A stretch of DNA of 64,000 bases from Limnomonas spitsbergensis (Eukaryota > Chlorophyta > Chlorophyceae > Chlamydomonadales). Shown here in pieces: positions 35,301 through 48,219 of the stretch. Made by a program: the position numbers and the translations under genes. Each line of letters begins with the position of its first letter. The first letter of the stretch is position 1. The DNA is taken from the NCBI GenBank assembly GCA_037349105.1, contig JAYJMM010000114.1, forward strand, positions 6,129,501 to 6,193,500, in the 5' to 3' direction. Under the pieces are notes generated by a model that saw only the letters and a list, made by a program, of their open reading frames with translations, did no database searches and had not been told where the DNA came from.

Positions 35301-38300
35301 GGTAGGCTGCCTCAAGCAGGGGGGCCAATACTAGGCAAGATCCTGATCGAAAGAAGGGAAGCTACACCCCACGGAGGCGTGTGAGGGTTGAGGAAACAGT
35401 GCTGCATGGGCTAAGACTGCGCCCCTGCCGTGGCAATCAAGATGTTAACATTGGCATGGCTGCTAGTTTGGCGAGATGGACAGTGTATTGGACGCCGTTT
35501 GAATCGTATAAAAGCCAGCTGCATGAGGTGCCATGTTTTAGGCCACCCTAATTCTTCAATCCTTTTCTCCATCAATTTTGCCAAGCCTTCAAAAATCTAG
35601 CATTGTTTTATTTTCGTTTACCTATGTTAGGAGCTAAATCTTCCACCTGCTGTCGCCTGCTACAGGAATTTGTAAACCGGCTGGTTGCTTTATTCCCGGG
35701 CAGAAAAGTTGTTTGTAATCGGTGAAAGATAAACTGGATACCAGCGCAAGCCCTGAAACAAAAAGTCAACCTTGTTGCCCAGGTTCAGCCGGCCTCTATC
35801 TTACTCGAGCAAATCCTTTCAAATGACCTGGGCACAAATAAGGCTTAACCTGAGGAAGCCCGAGAAAAATAAAGGGCGTCCTGGTGGTTCCCGAGGTTTT
35901 TCATAGGGTGTTGTATGACCCTGACCACAAAACCTCCAATCAAATCCCTGTGGATGCCTGCCTCCCTTGTTCAAACTCAGGACATGGATCTGGTCGCGGA
36001 GCTGCGACTTGTTCTGCTCGCCTTCAATTCTCAGTTGGGCCCAAGCGCCACGTAGGTGTTTGGGAAGTATAAATCACTAATCTGGAAGTCTGACCAGTTA
36101 TTTGCTTAACTCATACCGTAGTCTGGAGCGTTAATACTCATTGGTCACAGTATGTCTCAGGTGGATTACACCAGCATGGGGTTTGCTCTCAAGAAACAAA
36201 TGTTAACATCTCAGAGAGATTTGACGTAAACGGTACAATGTAGAGATTTTCAGAAGATAAACTGCGATAGTGCTATCTTTCATGATACAAAATGAAAAGT
36301 AAAGGGACAGACACACATTTCAGATGGAAGCCTGCTAACAAATCCTTCCATCCGGCCACACCTTGCTCATAGCGTACGCACACTCCAAGCTTCATGCATC
36401 GAGACCTCCATGCCGGAGCATGTGAGGAGCGCTGGCTCTTGGATAGACATCTGCGCAGACCACCGGCTCGCAATCAGCGTGGTGGTATCAGAGCCTGGGG
36501 AGGTAAGGGCCCAATCAGGAGAGTGGGAACCAGTAGCCAAGGGGAAGGTGCCAAGGCAGTCATGACAGGACACTGTGAGTCTGGGAAATATTCTATGAGT
36601 TCAGTAAAAATAAAATGCAGCTCGCTTGATAGAAGTATACGCAGTGTTGTCTAATTTCCTGGGCTGATCGCATGTCCTTTACGGCTTGGCAGACAACAAC
36701 AGGTGACGTACTCTTACCTCCTTCGATTTAATTGCCACACTATGGCCCATGGCTGGCTCCCGATCAGGTGGTGAAACTCTCTCACCGTCCAACCACTTTC
36801 AACCACCCTCTGTAGGACCCCTCGGACCCGCCACCTGCGCCTGAGGTATTAGACATTCCCTTGGACGACATTGTGTCGGTTTCTGTGGGCTCGCTCGACC
36901 CGGACCGTACGGTTAACAGCAGGCATCAGGGTGGGCAAGAGCGACCGGCTATTTTTCTGACAATACGACTGAGCCGACTGCCTAAGACCCTGCAGCTGCT
37001 AGAGGTTGAGCCCCAAGACACCGACAGGTGGATTCAAATTTCAAATATAGATTCAGGAACTGCGTTGTGGGGGAAATATTATGGGGATGCAGTGGGGCTG
37101 TGAGGCTAAAATACTGAACCGTATAATTGAAAGGCAGGACAGACACGCCAAGGCGTCGCCGTCTAAATTGGCCTGTGTACAACCGGTAGCTAGGCTTGGC
37201 TCTGATGGGCATGCTATGTTTTATTCATTGCTTCAGGCCTTCCATGGTTATCCTCCGTCTCTGAACTTCAATGCCTGGATTTGGAACTAGCACATTATCA
37301 CAGGGAGCCTCTGCACACTAAATGATATGCCCTTTAACCCCACACCAAAACCTTACAGTTGTAAACCCTTTGCACTTGACTCTGATAAACGTTGCATGCA
37401 TCCAACTATCTTTTGGAAACAGGCCCCTGGTAATCTTCATCACCGCCCCGGAGCACGTTGCGAGGGAGCTGCAAAACTCTCTGTGCCCCGCAACACCCAC
37501 GGCCCTTGGAAACACAGCTGCCACCCGAGCAGCCTTGCCTCCCAAGCCGCCGGTCTCCTGTCACCCCGTCACGACCGTATTCTCTGCTGCAGCCGGAGAA
37601 GGAGGTGCTATAGCGGGAGGAGGCGGCACAGGCATCCCCCTCCTGCTCGATTCCCAGCCCGACTCCCAGCCCGCGGACCTATGGGAGGAGCTGACGCAGC
37701 CGGGCGGGCGGGGCAAGAGTGGCCACGCGCTGCCCAAGAAGCGCAAGATGTCTGTGTGAGTGCTGGCTCGGGGATTGGGGACTCAATGTCCTGGAATGAA
37801 ACAATTATCACTAGCGTTACTCTTTCCGGCTGAGATGCGTCCCATGATAGGGCGCCTCTTGGCTGCCAGGGGCCCCTGCTGGGGTCCCCTCTGTCGGCCC
37901 CCTTTGAAAGGCCCTACAGGCACACGCCCAAGCAGCATGGTTGGCTGCTCAGGAGGCCGATCAGTGCCTAAAATGTAGATGATGCGGCCGAGCCACGACA
38001 AAAGAGGCACTACCAGGTACAACTGGCACCACCCTTGCCAGCCATAAAAGCTCTACTAAGACTTACACCGTTCGCACAATACAGGCATGAATGCACCTGA
38101 CGGCGGGCATGATCTGTACAGGGATCATACTTTGTGCCCGTCGCCTCCCCTGTTACTACTTCCCACAGCAGCTGAACCTCAACATTAAGCCCCCCCTTCC
38201 TTATGTCAGAATTCATAAATCAAGCATGGATGCACCTGCTCTGCCCCTGGCCCAGGAGGCTCAACATAGACGGCACACGTACTTTGTGCCTGCCCATCCC

Positions 38301-41300
38301 CACTTTTCAATCACGCAAAACCTCAAGTTTACCTCATATCATGGCCAGAGAATCTCCTATAGGGCGCAGGCAAAGAGCTGCATGCTGTGCAACGCCCCTG
38401 GCACCCTCCTAGCCGATGCTGAAGTTATTTTTAGACTTCCTATTCAACATAGACCCCTGTCACCCTCCCTACCGATTCCCAAGGTATTTCCCGGTGACAT
38501 ATTTCCAATGTAACCCAATAACCTCTGTTGCACAGTCCTTGCAGGCAACACATTTTGGATGCACTCCTGGCACTGTTCTTAATGATCCCAGGGTACCGGT
38601 TTGTTCACGAGATTATTTTGTATGCCCCTGGCACCCTCCTGTATCCTCAGAGGCATGACGGTGTACAAGCCGCTGATTCTGGAGCATGCCAAGCTGGCCA
38701 AGCACGTCCCTGCAAGCACAGAGAGGGACACGGTTGTCCCGCTACCTGCCGTTGCAGCTGTGGCCTTCCGCGGCGCCCTTGATCCCCTCTCCGCAGAGAT
38801 GCAGGTGATGCTGATGGGATGCAGGGGAAATGGGCACACCTGCTTGGGTCTCATGGCACGGATCCAGGGAGCAGCACTTGAAGGTCGTTACGCTATTGAG
38901 GCCCCAATCAGACCCTCACTGCATCCTATCTGCAGTTACCGGTACTACCAGTAGGGCCATAATCTGAACTCCTAAAACTGGAAATCGTCTTATGCTCATG
39001 CCAAAATGGGAGGCTTCCTCAAAACAAGCCCACGGCCGTGTTTATTTCATTATTTGACTCCAGGGTTCTTAGCACTTGTATGGCCGTCCCTGCCACAGAC
39101 TACAGAGCCCAAGCCTAAGCTTCGGCTTGACTTCGGAGACACCCCAGCCGTGCATCCTCCCTCAGTGGACGCATTGCAGCTGCCTCCTTTGGAAGAGCAG
39201 GAATCGTTGCGGAGCCACCTGGTTCGCGGAAATAGGCAGGCGACATCTTCTGGCCTGTCCAAAGATTCAGGGGCGGCAGCTGGGGCTTCACGTGAGGGCC
39301 CCAGACGGGCGGCCTCCGCCACCCAACTCCCGCAGCCTCCCTCTGAGCAGCTGGAGGTCCTCGCAGAAGATGATCTCCCTGTCCCATCTTCAAAGGCGGA
39401 CCGGCCAGTAGTCCAGGTTGCCTCACCTGCCCCGCCCAGCAATCGAGCGGCGAGATCGAGCGAGCATCATGAAGGCGGCCAGCGGAAGCAGCAGACAAAG
39501 CAGTACGATGAGGAGCAGGTCAAGCATGTACCCTTCCCTACCGTTGCCAAGGCGGGTATCGCTGCACGCCCACCCGTGGCCCCAAAGAAGAAGGCTGCGC
39601 CATGTCAGCAGCCCCAGCCAATGCAGGAGCAGCAGCCCAGGGGCAGGAAGCGTCCGGCTGCTCTTGGGTCTGTGCTGGACGCAGCCTGCGGTGAGGAGGA
39701 TCCCTTTGAAGCTCCACATCAGCAGCTGAGGCAGAAGCAGCAGAAGTGTCCGGATTCCAAAGGCAAGGAGCCAAACGCAAACAAACCACAGACAAATCAG
39801 TGCACTGATGAGCCCATCGTCGGCCAACTTTGCAGCCTAAAGCAGCAGCAGCAGCAGCAGCAACAGAAAGAAGAGCTGGAGCAGCAGCAACAAGATCAGC
39901 TGCAGCAGCAGCAACAGAAGGAACAGCAGCAGCAGCAGCAGTGGCAGCAGCGGCAGGAGCAACAGGAGGAAGAGCAGCAGCAGCAACAGCAGCAACAGCA
40001 GCAGCAGGGTCTTAAGAAGAGCAAAGACAAGAAGCGTCTGACAAACGCAGAGGATGCTGGTTATCAGAGCAGCCCGCCAGAACAGCAGCATCAGGAGCCG
40101 CAACACCAGAAGCAGCAACAGCCGCAGGAGAAGAAACCCGCCAAGGGTGCAAGGAGGAAGAAACAGGAGGCCAGTGAGCCGATGCCAGTGGCGCCGACTC
40201 ATGCAGAGGACAACCCCGCCGGCAACGGATCCGACAGCGACCTTGATTGGCTCCTGAAGGGTGCAGGCGCTGCCTCTGCGGCTGCCGCCCCTGCCCGTGC
40301 CCCCTCCTCTCTGGCACCCTCAGGGGCCACAGGGGAAATCAAGACATTCAAGAGCAGGAAGCCTGCACCCAGCATAACACCAGTAATCACGGCGGACAAG
40401 ACCGTGGCATTGGCACCGGGAGGGTTACAGGTGAGTGTCCTGTAGGCCTCCCTGCAGTAGGTGGGGCTGGCAGGAGGCGGCAGTGGGCAGTAGCGCTCAG
40501 GCTCTCTAGGCCCCAAGCGGGTGCATTAGCACAACCTGGAGGTCGCAGGGACGCAGCCATAGCCCACTCATCACCCTCATCACACATTCACACTAACAAT
40601 CTTGTTTCTAGCCGGAGGGCTAACAACCATTGGCATGTCATAGTATGCCAAGGGGCCTGTCACTAGGGGGGTCGGACTAGTCCCCCGACACCCCCCCGGC
40701 TTAAAATGCGACCTCATGGTCGGTGCCTTAGCACACGGAAGAATCGACTGGCGTTCAGGACTTAAGCCATTGAATACAACATGGAACATCGCTGTTTTCC
40801 TGGTCGATTCTTCGCTGTGCAAAGGAGCCAACCGGGCACTGAAAACCCCTGCTTGAGGGACTAGTCCGACCCCCTCAGTGACAGGCCCCTTAGTATGCCT
40901 AGTGAAGCCTAGAAATCATTTGTTTGTTAAAGCTTGTGAACACACAGCAATCGCCCATCCATATGCCACAGGGAAACACAGGCGCTGGTATCTTTGATGT
41001 GGTCTGCGATTCAGACGACGACGAGCCTGTCCTCACCGGTGATCGACTGACCTCTCAGGTGCGTGCCTGAGACGTCAGGCCGGGTGGGTGATTTTGAATG
41101 ATTAGTACTTGCCAGGTGTCAGAATCGGAAGCCTGGACACTGGAGGATGCCTGCTTACTTCATAAAGCTCCGCCACCTTTGTCACTGTCATATCACTGTC
41201 AGTTCTTTGTCACATTGGATTGTCGGGAGAAGGGGATTTTCCTCTTGAGAGGTTTTGACCTGGCTGCCGCAGAGTCAAATGTAGCATCTCCCGCAATATT

Positions 41301-42989
41301 TATCTCAAATCCTTTCAGCTACATCGCGGCCCGCGGTCACGGAGATCTATTGAGGCAAGCCTGGCTTCTCAGGCCACCGGCTGTAGGATAGTCAAGATAT
41401 GGCCCCCAATCCCCCCTTTTTCTTGTGGTGGCCGCCCGACGGCCATCCAACTGTGGTCTAGGGCGCTCAAAAATGAACTCTGGTCTCCATTAGAACTGAC
41501 CCATTCCTTCATATCTCAGGCCCAGGCGTCTGACTCAGAGTCCGATGGTGCCTATGTTCCTCAACCACGAAAGGCAGGAGGAGGCAGGGGGGCCACAGCG
41601 CCAGCGGCGGCAGCCGTGAAAACCAGCCCGCGGCGAGGCCGGCGTGCAGGCACAGGCACTGGGGTGCAAGGAAAGCAGAAAGCAGCCTCTGCGATGAAGG
41701 CCAAGGGCAAGGCCACTGCTGCTAGCCGGGGCAAGGCTGCCGCTGGAGCCAAGGGCAAAGCGATGGCAGCTGCTGGATCCTTAGGCAACACCGCTGTGGA
41801 CACTGAGAAAAGCGCGAGGGCTGCTGCTGCTGCTGCTGCTGCCCATCCTCCAAGCAGGGAGGTGTCACACACCCGCTCGACTGCAGCAGCAGCATCAGGT
41901 GCGGCTGCGGATCCAGCGGATGCTGCAGTGGCCGGTACAGGGGTGCTGGCGACAGAAGCAGAGGCGGTGGCATCTATGCAACATGAAGGGCAGGCCTGCC
42001 TTACGTCTCATATCAAGTCCCGCCACGGCCCTTTGCGCCTTCAAGGCCTGTCACCCATATCCACATGCGCCCCGCTGTCTCCAGTGCCTTCCCCATCAGC
42101 TGAAGCATTCCAGGATCTCGGGCCTGATGACGTTCTGCAGCCGAATGAATGCAGCGGCGAATCGGGAGCGGCAGCAGCAGCGGTCAATAGGCTGAATGAT
42201 CAGGAGGAGGCTGCTGGCAACGTCCTTCAGGGGGACCAAGAGCCACAACAGCTGCAACAGCAACTGCAACAGAAGCATGAGCAGCATCAGTGCCGAGCCC
42301 CAGCCTTGATCGACAGCGCCTACAGGCAGGCGCCAGCAGTTGCTGCGGGCAAGGCCAAGGGCCTCCCAGCCCTCGTGGGCTTCCCGCCCATCTCCGCAAA
42401 CGATACTCATGTGAACAAAAAGCTGCAAACCATGCCTCTACAACAGAGGCAGCAAATGCAGGATCTGAAGCAAGTGCCTGGGCCTGCCGCTGGGGTGGAG
42501 GCGGAGGGCCTGCCTGACCCGGCGTCAGAGGGCGAGGGGGGGGCACTGCTGGGCCACGGCATGGGGTATGACTTTGGGTACGGCGAGTTCGACCCTGCTT
42601 GGGAGGACAATGTGGAGCAGGACCTCATAGCGGCCCGCAGGTATGGAGAGTGTAGATCAGGGGGGTGATGGATTGTTCTGCCAGGAAGTATGAGGATACT
42701 GTAGTTCTATATCAAGAGAACATTCACAGAAGCAGTGTTGTTGCATTGCCAGTGGTTCAGGCCGCTTGAAATTGAACCCGATGTTACACCTTCCACATAA
42801 ATCACTGCTCTGACCACCCTGAAACCTGAATTAAAAACACCTCTCCATCTTTTATTCGAATTTAAATGTGCAGGGCGCTGAACTTCAGTGGACTGAAGGA
42901 GGAGCCTCCCAGTGGGAAGGACCTGCAGCAGCAGAAACAGCAGCACCAGCACCAGCACCAGCAGAGGGAGCAGCAAAAGCAGCAGCTGG

Positions 42990-43020
<31 letters not shown>

Positions 43021-46000
43021 AATGGAGCAGCACAAGAAGCAGCTAGAGCAACTGCAGCAGCAGCAACGGCAAGGACAACGGGCCAAACGGTGCCAGAAAG
43101 GAGGAGGCTCGGCCCAGACCGCGACCGTTGCCGCCGCCCCATTGCCCTCCCTCCTGCCTCCACTGACTCTCAAGCTAGGCGGCGTGCTGTGTGGCCTCAA
43201 ACCGCCGCTCGGAGCCCGGGCTGCAGCTCACGTGTCAACAGAGTGTGACCACCTGGCCAACGACGACTTGAGCAGCAGCAGTCCTGAAGCTCAGCAGCAG
43301 GAGCAGGAGCCACAGCAGCAGCTGAAGGGCCTGCAGCTGCAGGGACGTGAGCGCGGGCGTGTCAAGCCGCTGCCTGTCCCTGATGGTGCTCTTCAGAGCG
43401 CACTGGCCGCCCTCATGATGAGCGGACAGCAAGGAGAGGATTACGAGGGGGATGAGTGAGTCACAGCAGGCTGGGTTTCTTGATACTTTGACTGCGAGGG
43501 AAAGTGGTTTACGGCGCCAGCAGGCCCTTGACACAAGTCCCAAGTGCCTGCGAGCACCTTAAAGACCGAATAACTGAAATGTGAAAAAACGAGTGCGGAT
43601 TTGTGGACAGGTTGAAAAGTGCCCTGCTTGTCGTATTTGAACGTGAACACACGTGGCCTTAGAGTCTTTCTCATTGCCCGTTGAGGTGTGAAGCCTGAGC
43701 CCTAACCCATGCCCCAATGCCATTGACAGTGATGACGCCAGCATGGCGCAGCTGCAGCTGCTGGTGGCTCAGATTGCTGAAAGGAAGAAAAGCAAGCTGG
43801 CCAAGAAGAAGCAGGCCATGATCCAGGTGAAAGGAGGGGGGGGTCTCTAATTCAACATTCAGGACCCGCTTATACTTATATTAGTCTGTGAATAATGGAT
43901 GTCTTGGGCGTTGGTAGGTTGAATTACCCTTAATGGCAGCTGTTATCAAGCGTCATCATTTAATTGTGAGTCAGATCGCCCTTGGCTGGCAGCTGGCAAG
44001 CCACCGCTGGGCGGATGAGGATGACATGTTGACCGGCCTGTAGCTGGAGGCCAAGATAGCAGGGCCAGCGACAACAGGATCGTCTGCCTATATGCCAAGA
44101 TGTACCTGAATTGTAGCTTAAGCACCCTCAAATTAAGTGTACAGTTTGGGACTCATACGAATATCCAGTGGGACATAAGAGCAATTGAAGCTTTGACGTT
44201 TGATTTCATTTGCAGATCATCCACTCGATATTAACATATGTCGCCAGGGTCTTTCGTATAACTAACATGAATACTCGACAAATCCATGAGCCAGGACGTT
44301 CCTGCCCCCTGGTTCCTGCCAGTATCATAACTGTTTGATTTTCTGTATTACGATATATTTTCAGGACCTGGAGCAGCGTCTTCAGGATGGCTGTCAGCGC
44401 CTGGAGCAGTATCTCAAAGCGGGAAGGAGGACTCTCCAGCAGGAGCAGCGACAGAGTATGGCTGTGGTGCAGGCAAGTGGCGGCCATACGGAATTCAAGA
44501 ATTTTGCATCATCTTCAGCATTTCATGCACTTCAAAACCAGGATTTACATGGACTCTCGTGTTGACAGTCTGCTGCTGGCTGCAGTGGTAGCAGTGCCCT
44601 GTAAGCTCTAGGGCCCTTGAGTCTAGCTGCTGCATGCCGCTGCGCTCATCTAGGTATCTCGCCTGAGGGGGGGGGGGGCACCAGTTTTCTTCCTTCCGAG
44701 AATATGTGCTACCGGTATTTTCCTTACCGATCCTACGGTACTTGCATCGTCCAACTGTATTTTCAGCATGCTGAGTAATTTCTGAGTGGATTGACCCTGT
44801 TCCTTGCGCACATTGCCCTGTCTGCCTGACCCTCGTCCGCTGGGGCCTTAGAATTTCAAGACACAGGCGTCCCTAGGTGTGACTGAGTTTGAACCTGCTG
44901 CTTGTCCCGGCTGCTGGACCCTGGCCCACAGGAAGCGCTGGAGGGAGGTACTCAAAGATACAGGCGTTCATACTTTTGGCTGGATTCTTCTATATGTACT
45001 AAATTTGACCCTACTGCATTCCCTAGCTACCGGACTATTTCACGCAGGAGGGGCTTAAGGGGAAGTAATGAGATCCACAGACGTGCATGGATTTGACCTT
45101 GATGCTTCCTAATTACCGGACTGTTGCCCGTAGGAGGCCCTGGAGAGCAAGTACTCGGAGATACAGGCATACATGGAACAGGTCCAGTCGCGTGTGGGCG
45201 CGCTGTGGGGCGAATACAACGAGGTGTACCTGCAGGTCCAGGAGGGGAAGAAGGTGAGGAGCACGGGGGGCTGGGAGGCAAGAGGGTTCATGTGCGGGGT
45301 GTGTGTGGTGCTGAGATGCAGGGCCCCTGGCATGGGTCTTGTGCCAGGAGGACGAGAGTATGGAGAACAGGCAAGTGCTAACAGGGTGGGAAGGAGGGAA
45401 AGGAGAAAAACTGGGTAGCGCAATTTGCAGTGCTTTGGATCTGAGATCGAAAGTGTGCCCTCCTTGGGGCATAAGATGGAGGTTCGCAGTGTAGCCAGGG
45501 GTGGAAAGGAGGAGGGACAGTTGTGACGGAGTTGCGATTGAGGTGGGTCGGGTGGGAGGTATGGATGTGTAAACGGTGTGATCAGCGCCTGTAGCATGGG
45601 CCAGGAATGAGGAGGTGAGATTAGATACCTGTAGGTCTATCCTTTTCAAGAGTATGAAGAGGGGGAGAGGTATGGAGGAGGGGACGGGGCGCGGTCTTTC
45701 TGGTGCCCCAAGCTAGGTGTGTGAATGTGCAGTCCATGAGGAGTACAGATGTGGGTAACAGGACTCCTCAAGAACATCAGCACAGGACCCATAGCACAAT
45801 TCCACCGCTCAACTAATGTCCCCTCTCCCCCTAGTTGCCATGGAAAGACATGGCTGCACGCTGAAGGCATAGATTGCGACAACCACTTAGACACATCTTT
45901 TGGAAAGACATGTTTTCCCCTGAGGCATAAAGTGCGGCAACCACTTTGACACATCTTCTCCACATACCGGTAGCTGTGTGTCCTTTTCGCCCAACAGACT

Positions 46001-46436
46001 GAAATAAATCTGAGATCTGAAATTTAAATACTGCAATGGCCAGGACTTGGATACTGCAAGGAGCCGCCAGCAGCTCAAGGACAAGAAGCTGGTCAGAAGC
46101 TACGCCGACGAGGCGACATCCCACATTGCCTCTTTGGAGGCCGCACTCTTTAAGATGGATGCGGGGAGCAAGGGCGTGGCCAAGGTGCTGGCAGCAGCAG
46201 CGGCGGGGGCGCAAAGCAAGGGTGGGGGCAGGGGGAGGCAGCGGGGGGCTGGAGCGGCACCGCCTGCTCCTGCTGCTCCTACTGCTGCTGGCAAGGGCGG
46301 CAGGGGGGCGACCGCAGGGCTAGGTGGGCTTCCTTCGCTGCTTATGCCTGGGCACGTGAATCGCGCAGGGAGGGGCGGAGGGATGGGGGCAGCGGCCGGG
46401 GGGGCAGGACAGGGGATAATGTCGTTCTTTCTTTAA
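32307..46436 (+). CDS. SYCP2/Red1/ASY3-like meiotic chromosome axis protein
   Basis: Twenty exons, phases consistent throughout, 1849 aa: 32307-32465, 32787-32842, 33399-33492, 33740-33824, 34183-34267, 34606-34786, 35152-35301, 35981-36051, 36373-36502, 36816-37027, 37423-37755, 38651-38804, 39099-40430, 40972-41058, 41520-42640, 42874-43455, 43730-43826, 44365-44472, 45134-45253, 46044-46436. Residues 1-300 are leucine-rich helical repeats like the armadillo-like domain of SYCP2; DMDLVAELRLVLLAFNSQLG fits its last helices. About 310-435 resembles its Spt16M/PH-like domain (SWIDICADHRLAISVVV, PLVIFITAPEHVAREL). PKKRK near 515 is a nuclear signal. About 570-1610 is disordered, Q/A-rich, with CAG tracts. 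Residues 1611-1760 form a coiled coil (LEQYLKAGRRTLQQEQRQ) like the SYCP2/SYCP3/ASY3 tail. It ends GIMSFFL. SYCP2-class proteins organise meiotic chromosome loops and recruit HORMA proteins. The start is the first ATG after an in-frame TGA at 32250. Intron 18 uses a GC donor. Confidence 0.72.
38090..38650 (+). repeat. Degenerate repeats near the 3' end of intron 11
   Basis: GCCCCTGGCACCCTCCT occurs at about 38395 and again at 38626, just before the exon 12 acceptor. ATGCACCTG, CATAGAC and TACTTTGTGCC recur at about 38092-38140 and 38228-38290. The pattern suggests old tandem duplication of the acceptor-proximal sequence. Confidence 0.45.
40650..40891. mobile_element. Foldback MITE, 242 bp, in intron 13 of the SYCP2-like gene
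   Basis: Ends AAGGGGCCTGTCACT and AGTGACAGGCCCCTT are exact inverted repeats, and similarity continues inward (GGGGGTCGGACTAGTCCC; GAAGAATCGAC), so nearly the whole element is a hairpin. It is flanked by direct 8-bp duplications AGTATGCC (40642-40649 and 40892-40899); TAGTATGCC (9 bp) is possible if the ends are read one base shorter. No coding capacity. Superfamily undecided between hAT (8 bp) and Mutator-like (9 bp). Confidence 0.9.
44780..45133 (+). repeat. Decayed tandem copies of the exon 19 boundary
   Basis: Before the real exon 19 (45134) lie two or three degenerate copies of the same intron end plus exon start. One has CCCACAGGAAGCGCTGGAGGG (44927-44947) followed by TACTCAAAGATACAGGCG. 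Another has CACGCAGGAGGGGCTTAAG (45042-45060) followed by GAGATCCACAGACGTGC. They compare with the real CCCGTAGGAGGCCCTGGAG and GAGATACAGGCATAC. A fainter copy lies at about 44850. Frames are broken in the copies, so they look like dead duplicated exons with surviving acceptor-like AGs. Confidence 0.75.
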
Positions 46437-48219
46437 CGATGGTGAGTGTCTGGGCTGATCTTTGGGCTTCAATCTGTTTCTCCTGGCCGGTTTGGAGGTC
46501 TGAAAGCCGTCTGACTTTCCAAATTTGAGACAGACTGCTTGCTGGACTATAAGCGCTCATCGACCAAAGGAATGGGCCCGAGTGCTTGTGTGGCTGTGTA
46601 TCATCTGTAAATCTGGGTAAGAGATGAGGTTTAAGGGTTGTGGGCTACATGCTGTGATTCCGTAACTCTTGAAGGAGGGATTTGTGGATAAGCACTTTGC
46701 ACCAGCTTGGGGTAGTAGCAGCGGGTCACGGATTGGATCAAGCAGACAGCAACCTTTCTTGCTGACCCTCTGAAGCCACTCCATGGAACTGAGCATGACA
46801 ACTACACAAGGCCACAGGGGGTTCCATCGTTGGCTATGGCTAGGGCATACGAACTCTTACGACGATGGCCCCATATATCAATGCTGTCGGACTCTATGAT
46901 CTTATCTGGCATGAGTCCACGAGTTGTATGGCCCCCGATGAAAACCTCTGCAAGGCTAAAAGTCTGGAACGGACGGAGAAAAGCAGGCTCGCGGTGCGAA
47001 TATTGAGCTGATAACACCTGGAGGAGAGTTTGTGACTAGCAGCATTCACAAATTCGAATGATATCCAGGGATGATAATGTTCTCCCATGGAGCCTGACAA
47101 TCGTTCTAAACTGACAATCGCTGTGAATGCCTTGATTTCTCCAAGCTGGACTTTTGAAAGCTAAGGCTAGAGCGTGTCCCATCACATGCCCTGCACCTCC
47201 ATGAACGAAAGGGACAGGGTGGCGCTGAGTGAAACAATTCCAATGACGAAAGCTGCAAGACATATGTCACATGGCGCTTGCGTGACAAGGCTGCACAGGA
47301 ATGAGGCAAGAAAATTCTCTCGTGTATACAAGATATTGAATAACTGGAGTCTTGCTGATAGCCCGTGGTCTCCTCATGACCTCATCCAGGTTTAATGACG
47401 TTGCACTCCTAGACCCTGCTGAAATGACTTGGCTGCGTGGGCGCCCGACTGTCAGGTTAGGAAGAAAATATAAGGAGAGGAATATCAGCCAGGGTGAATG
47501 CCTGAATGGTAAGGAACGAGTCATTTGTTTGGTGCTCTAAGGTTGTACTATTACACCTTCTGGCTGGGATGCCAAGGCCGGAATTTAAATGGTCAAAGAT
47601 CCCTAGTCGGCTCCGGAGTGTAGTAGAGTCAAGTACTCAAGACACCTTCCTGAACGGCAATGTGACGTTTTGTGAAGTTTTACAGTCCAACGGGGCATCA
47701 CATTTGATGCATGGGACTTATGTCCGAAAACCGGTAATTTATTCCGTATGTCAAGTCAACTGATTTCGACCCCCTGTTTCAACTAGAGACAAGCCAATGT
47801 TGAACTTTCTGGTTGAAGCCAAGCCAAAAAATATAGCATACGAGAAAGGTACTCGACACCTTTCTAAACAACAATGAGGCATATTTATTCCGCCTGTCAA
47901 GTCAACCGATTTCGCCCCCCTGATTCAACTAAAGACAAGCCAATGTTGAAGTTTATCGTAGAAGTATTGAAATGGTGAAAAAACAGCCAAGAGCGCTACC
48001 AGGGCAGCTTAACGCCAGCAGTCTCACAGCCCAAGCAGTAGCTCCCTGACCTGCCTCACAACATCAGTGAAATGCCGCTTTCTAGAGTCGGTATTCCAGA
48101 AGTTCAACCAGAGCGCTACGAGGTTCGGCCTATACGCAGCGGTCTCACCGCCTGAGCAGCACTCAATTCCTGCAGCTGCCCCACAGAATCAGATTCAAAC
48201 CGATTCTGCAGCTGTCCTT
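46437..48219. other. Convergent intergenic region between the two large genes
   Basis: No supported gene. It contains 3' sequences of both genes and dispersed family B at 47410-47475. There is also a diverged tandem duplication: 47632-47815 and 47855-47970 share TTTATTCCG, TGTCAAGTCAAC, GATTTCG and AGACAAGCCAATGTTGAA. A second short duplication has GAGCGCTAC at 47991 and 48111. Confidence 0.6.
46606..46610 (+). terminator. Likely poly(A) signal TGTAA of the SYCP2-like gene
   Basis: TGTAA, the usual chlorophycean polyadenylation signal, occurs 170 bp after the stop codon. The short word makes chance occurrence possible. Confidence 0.4.
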
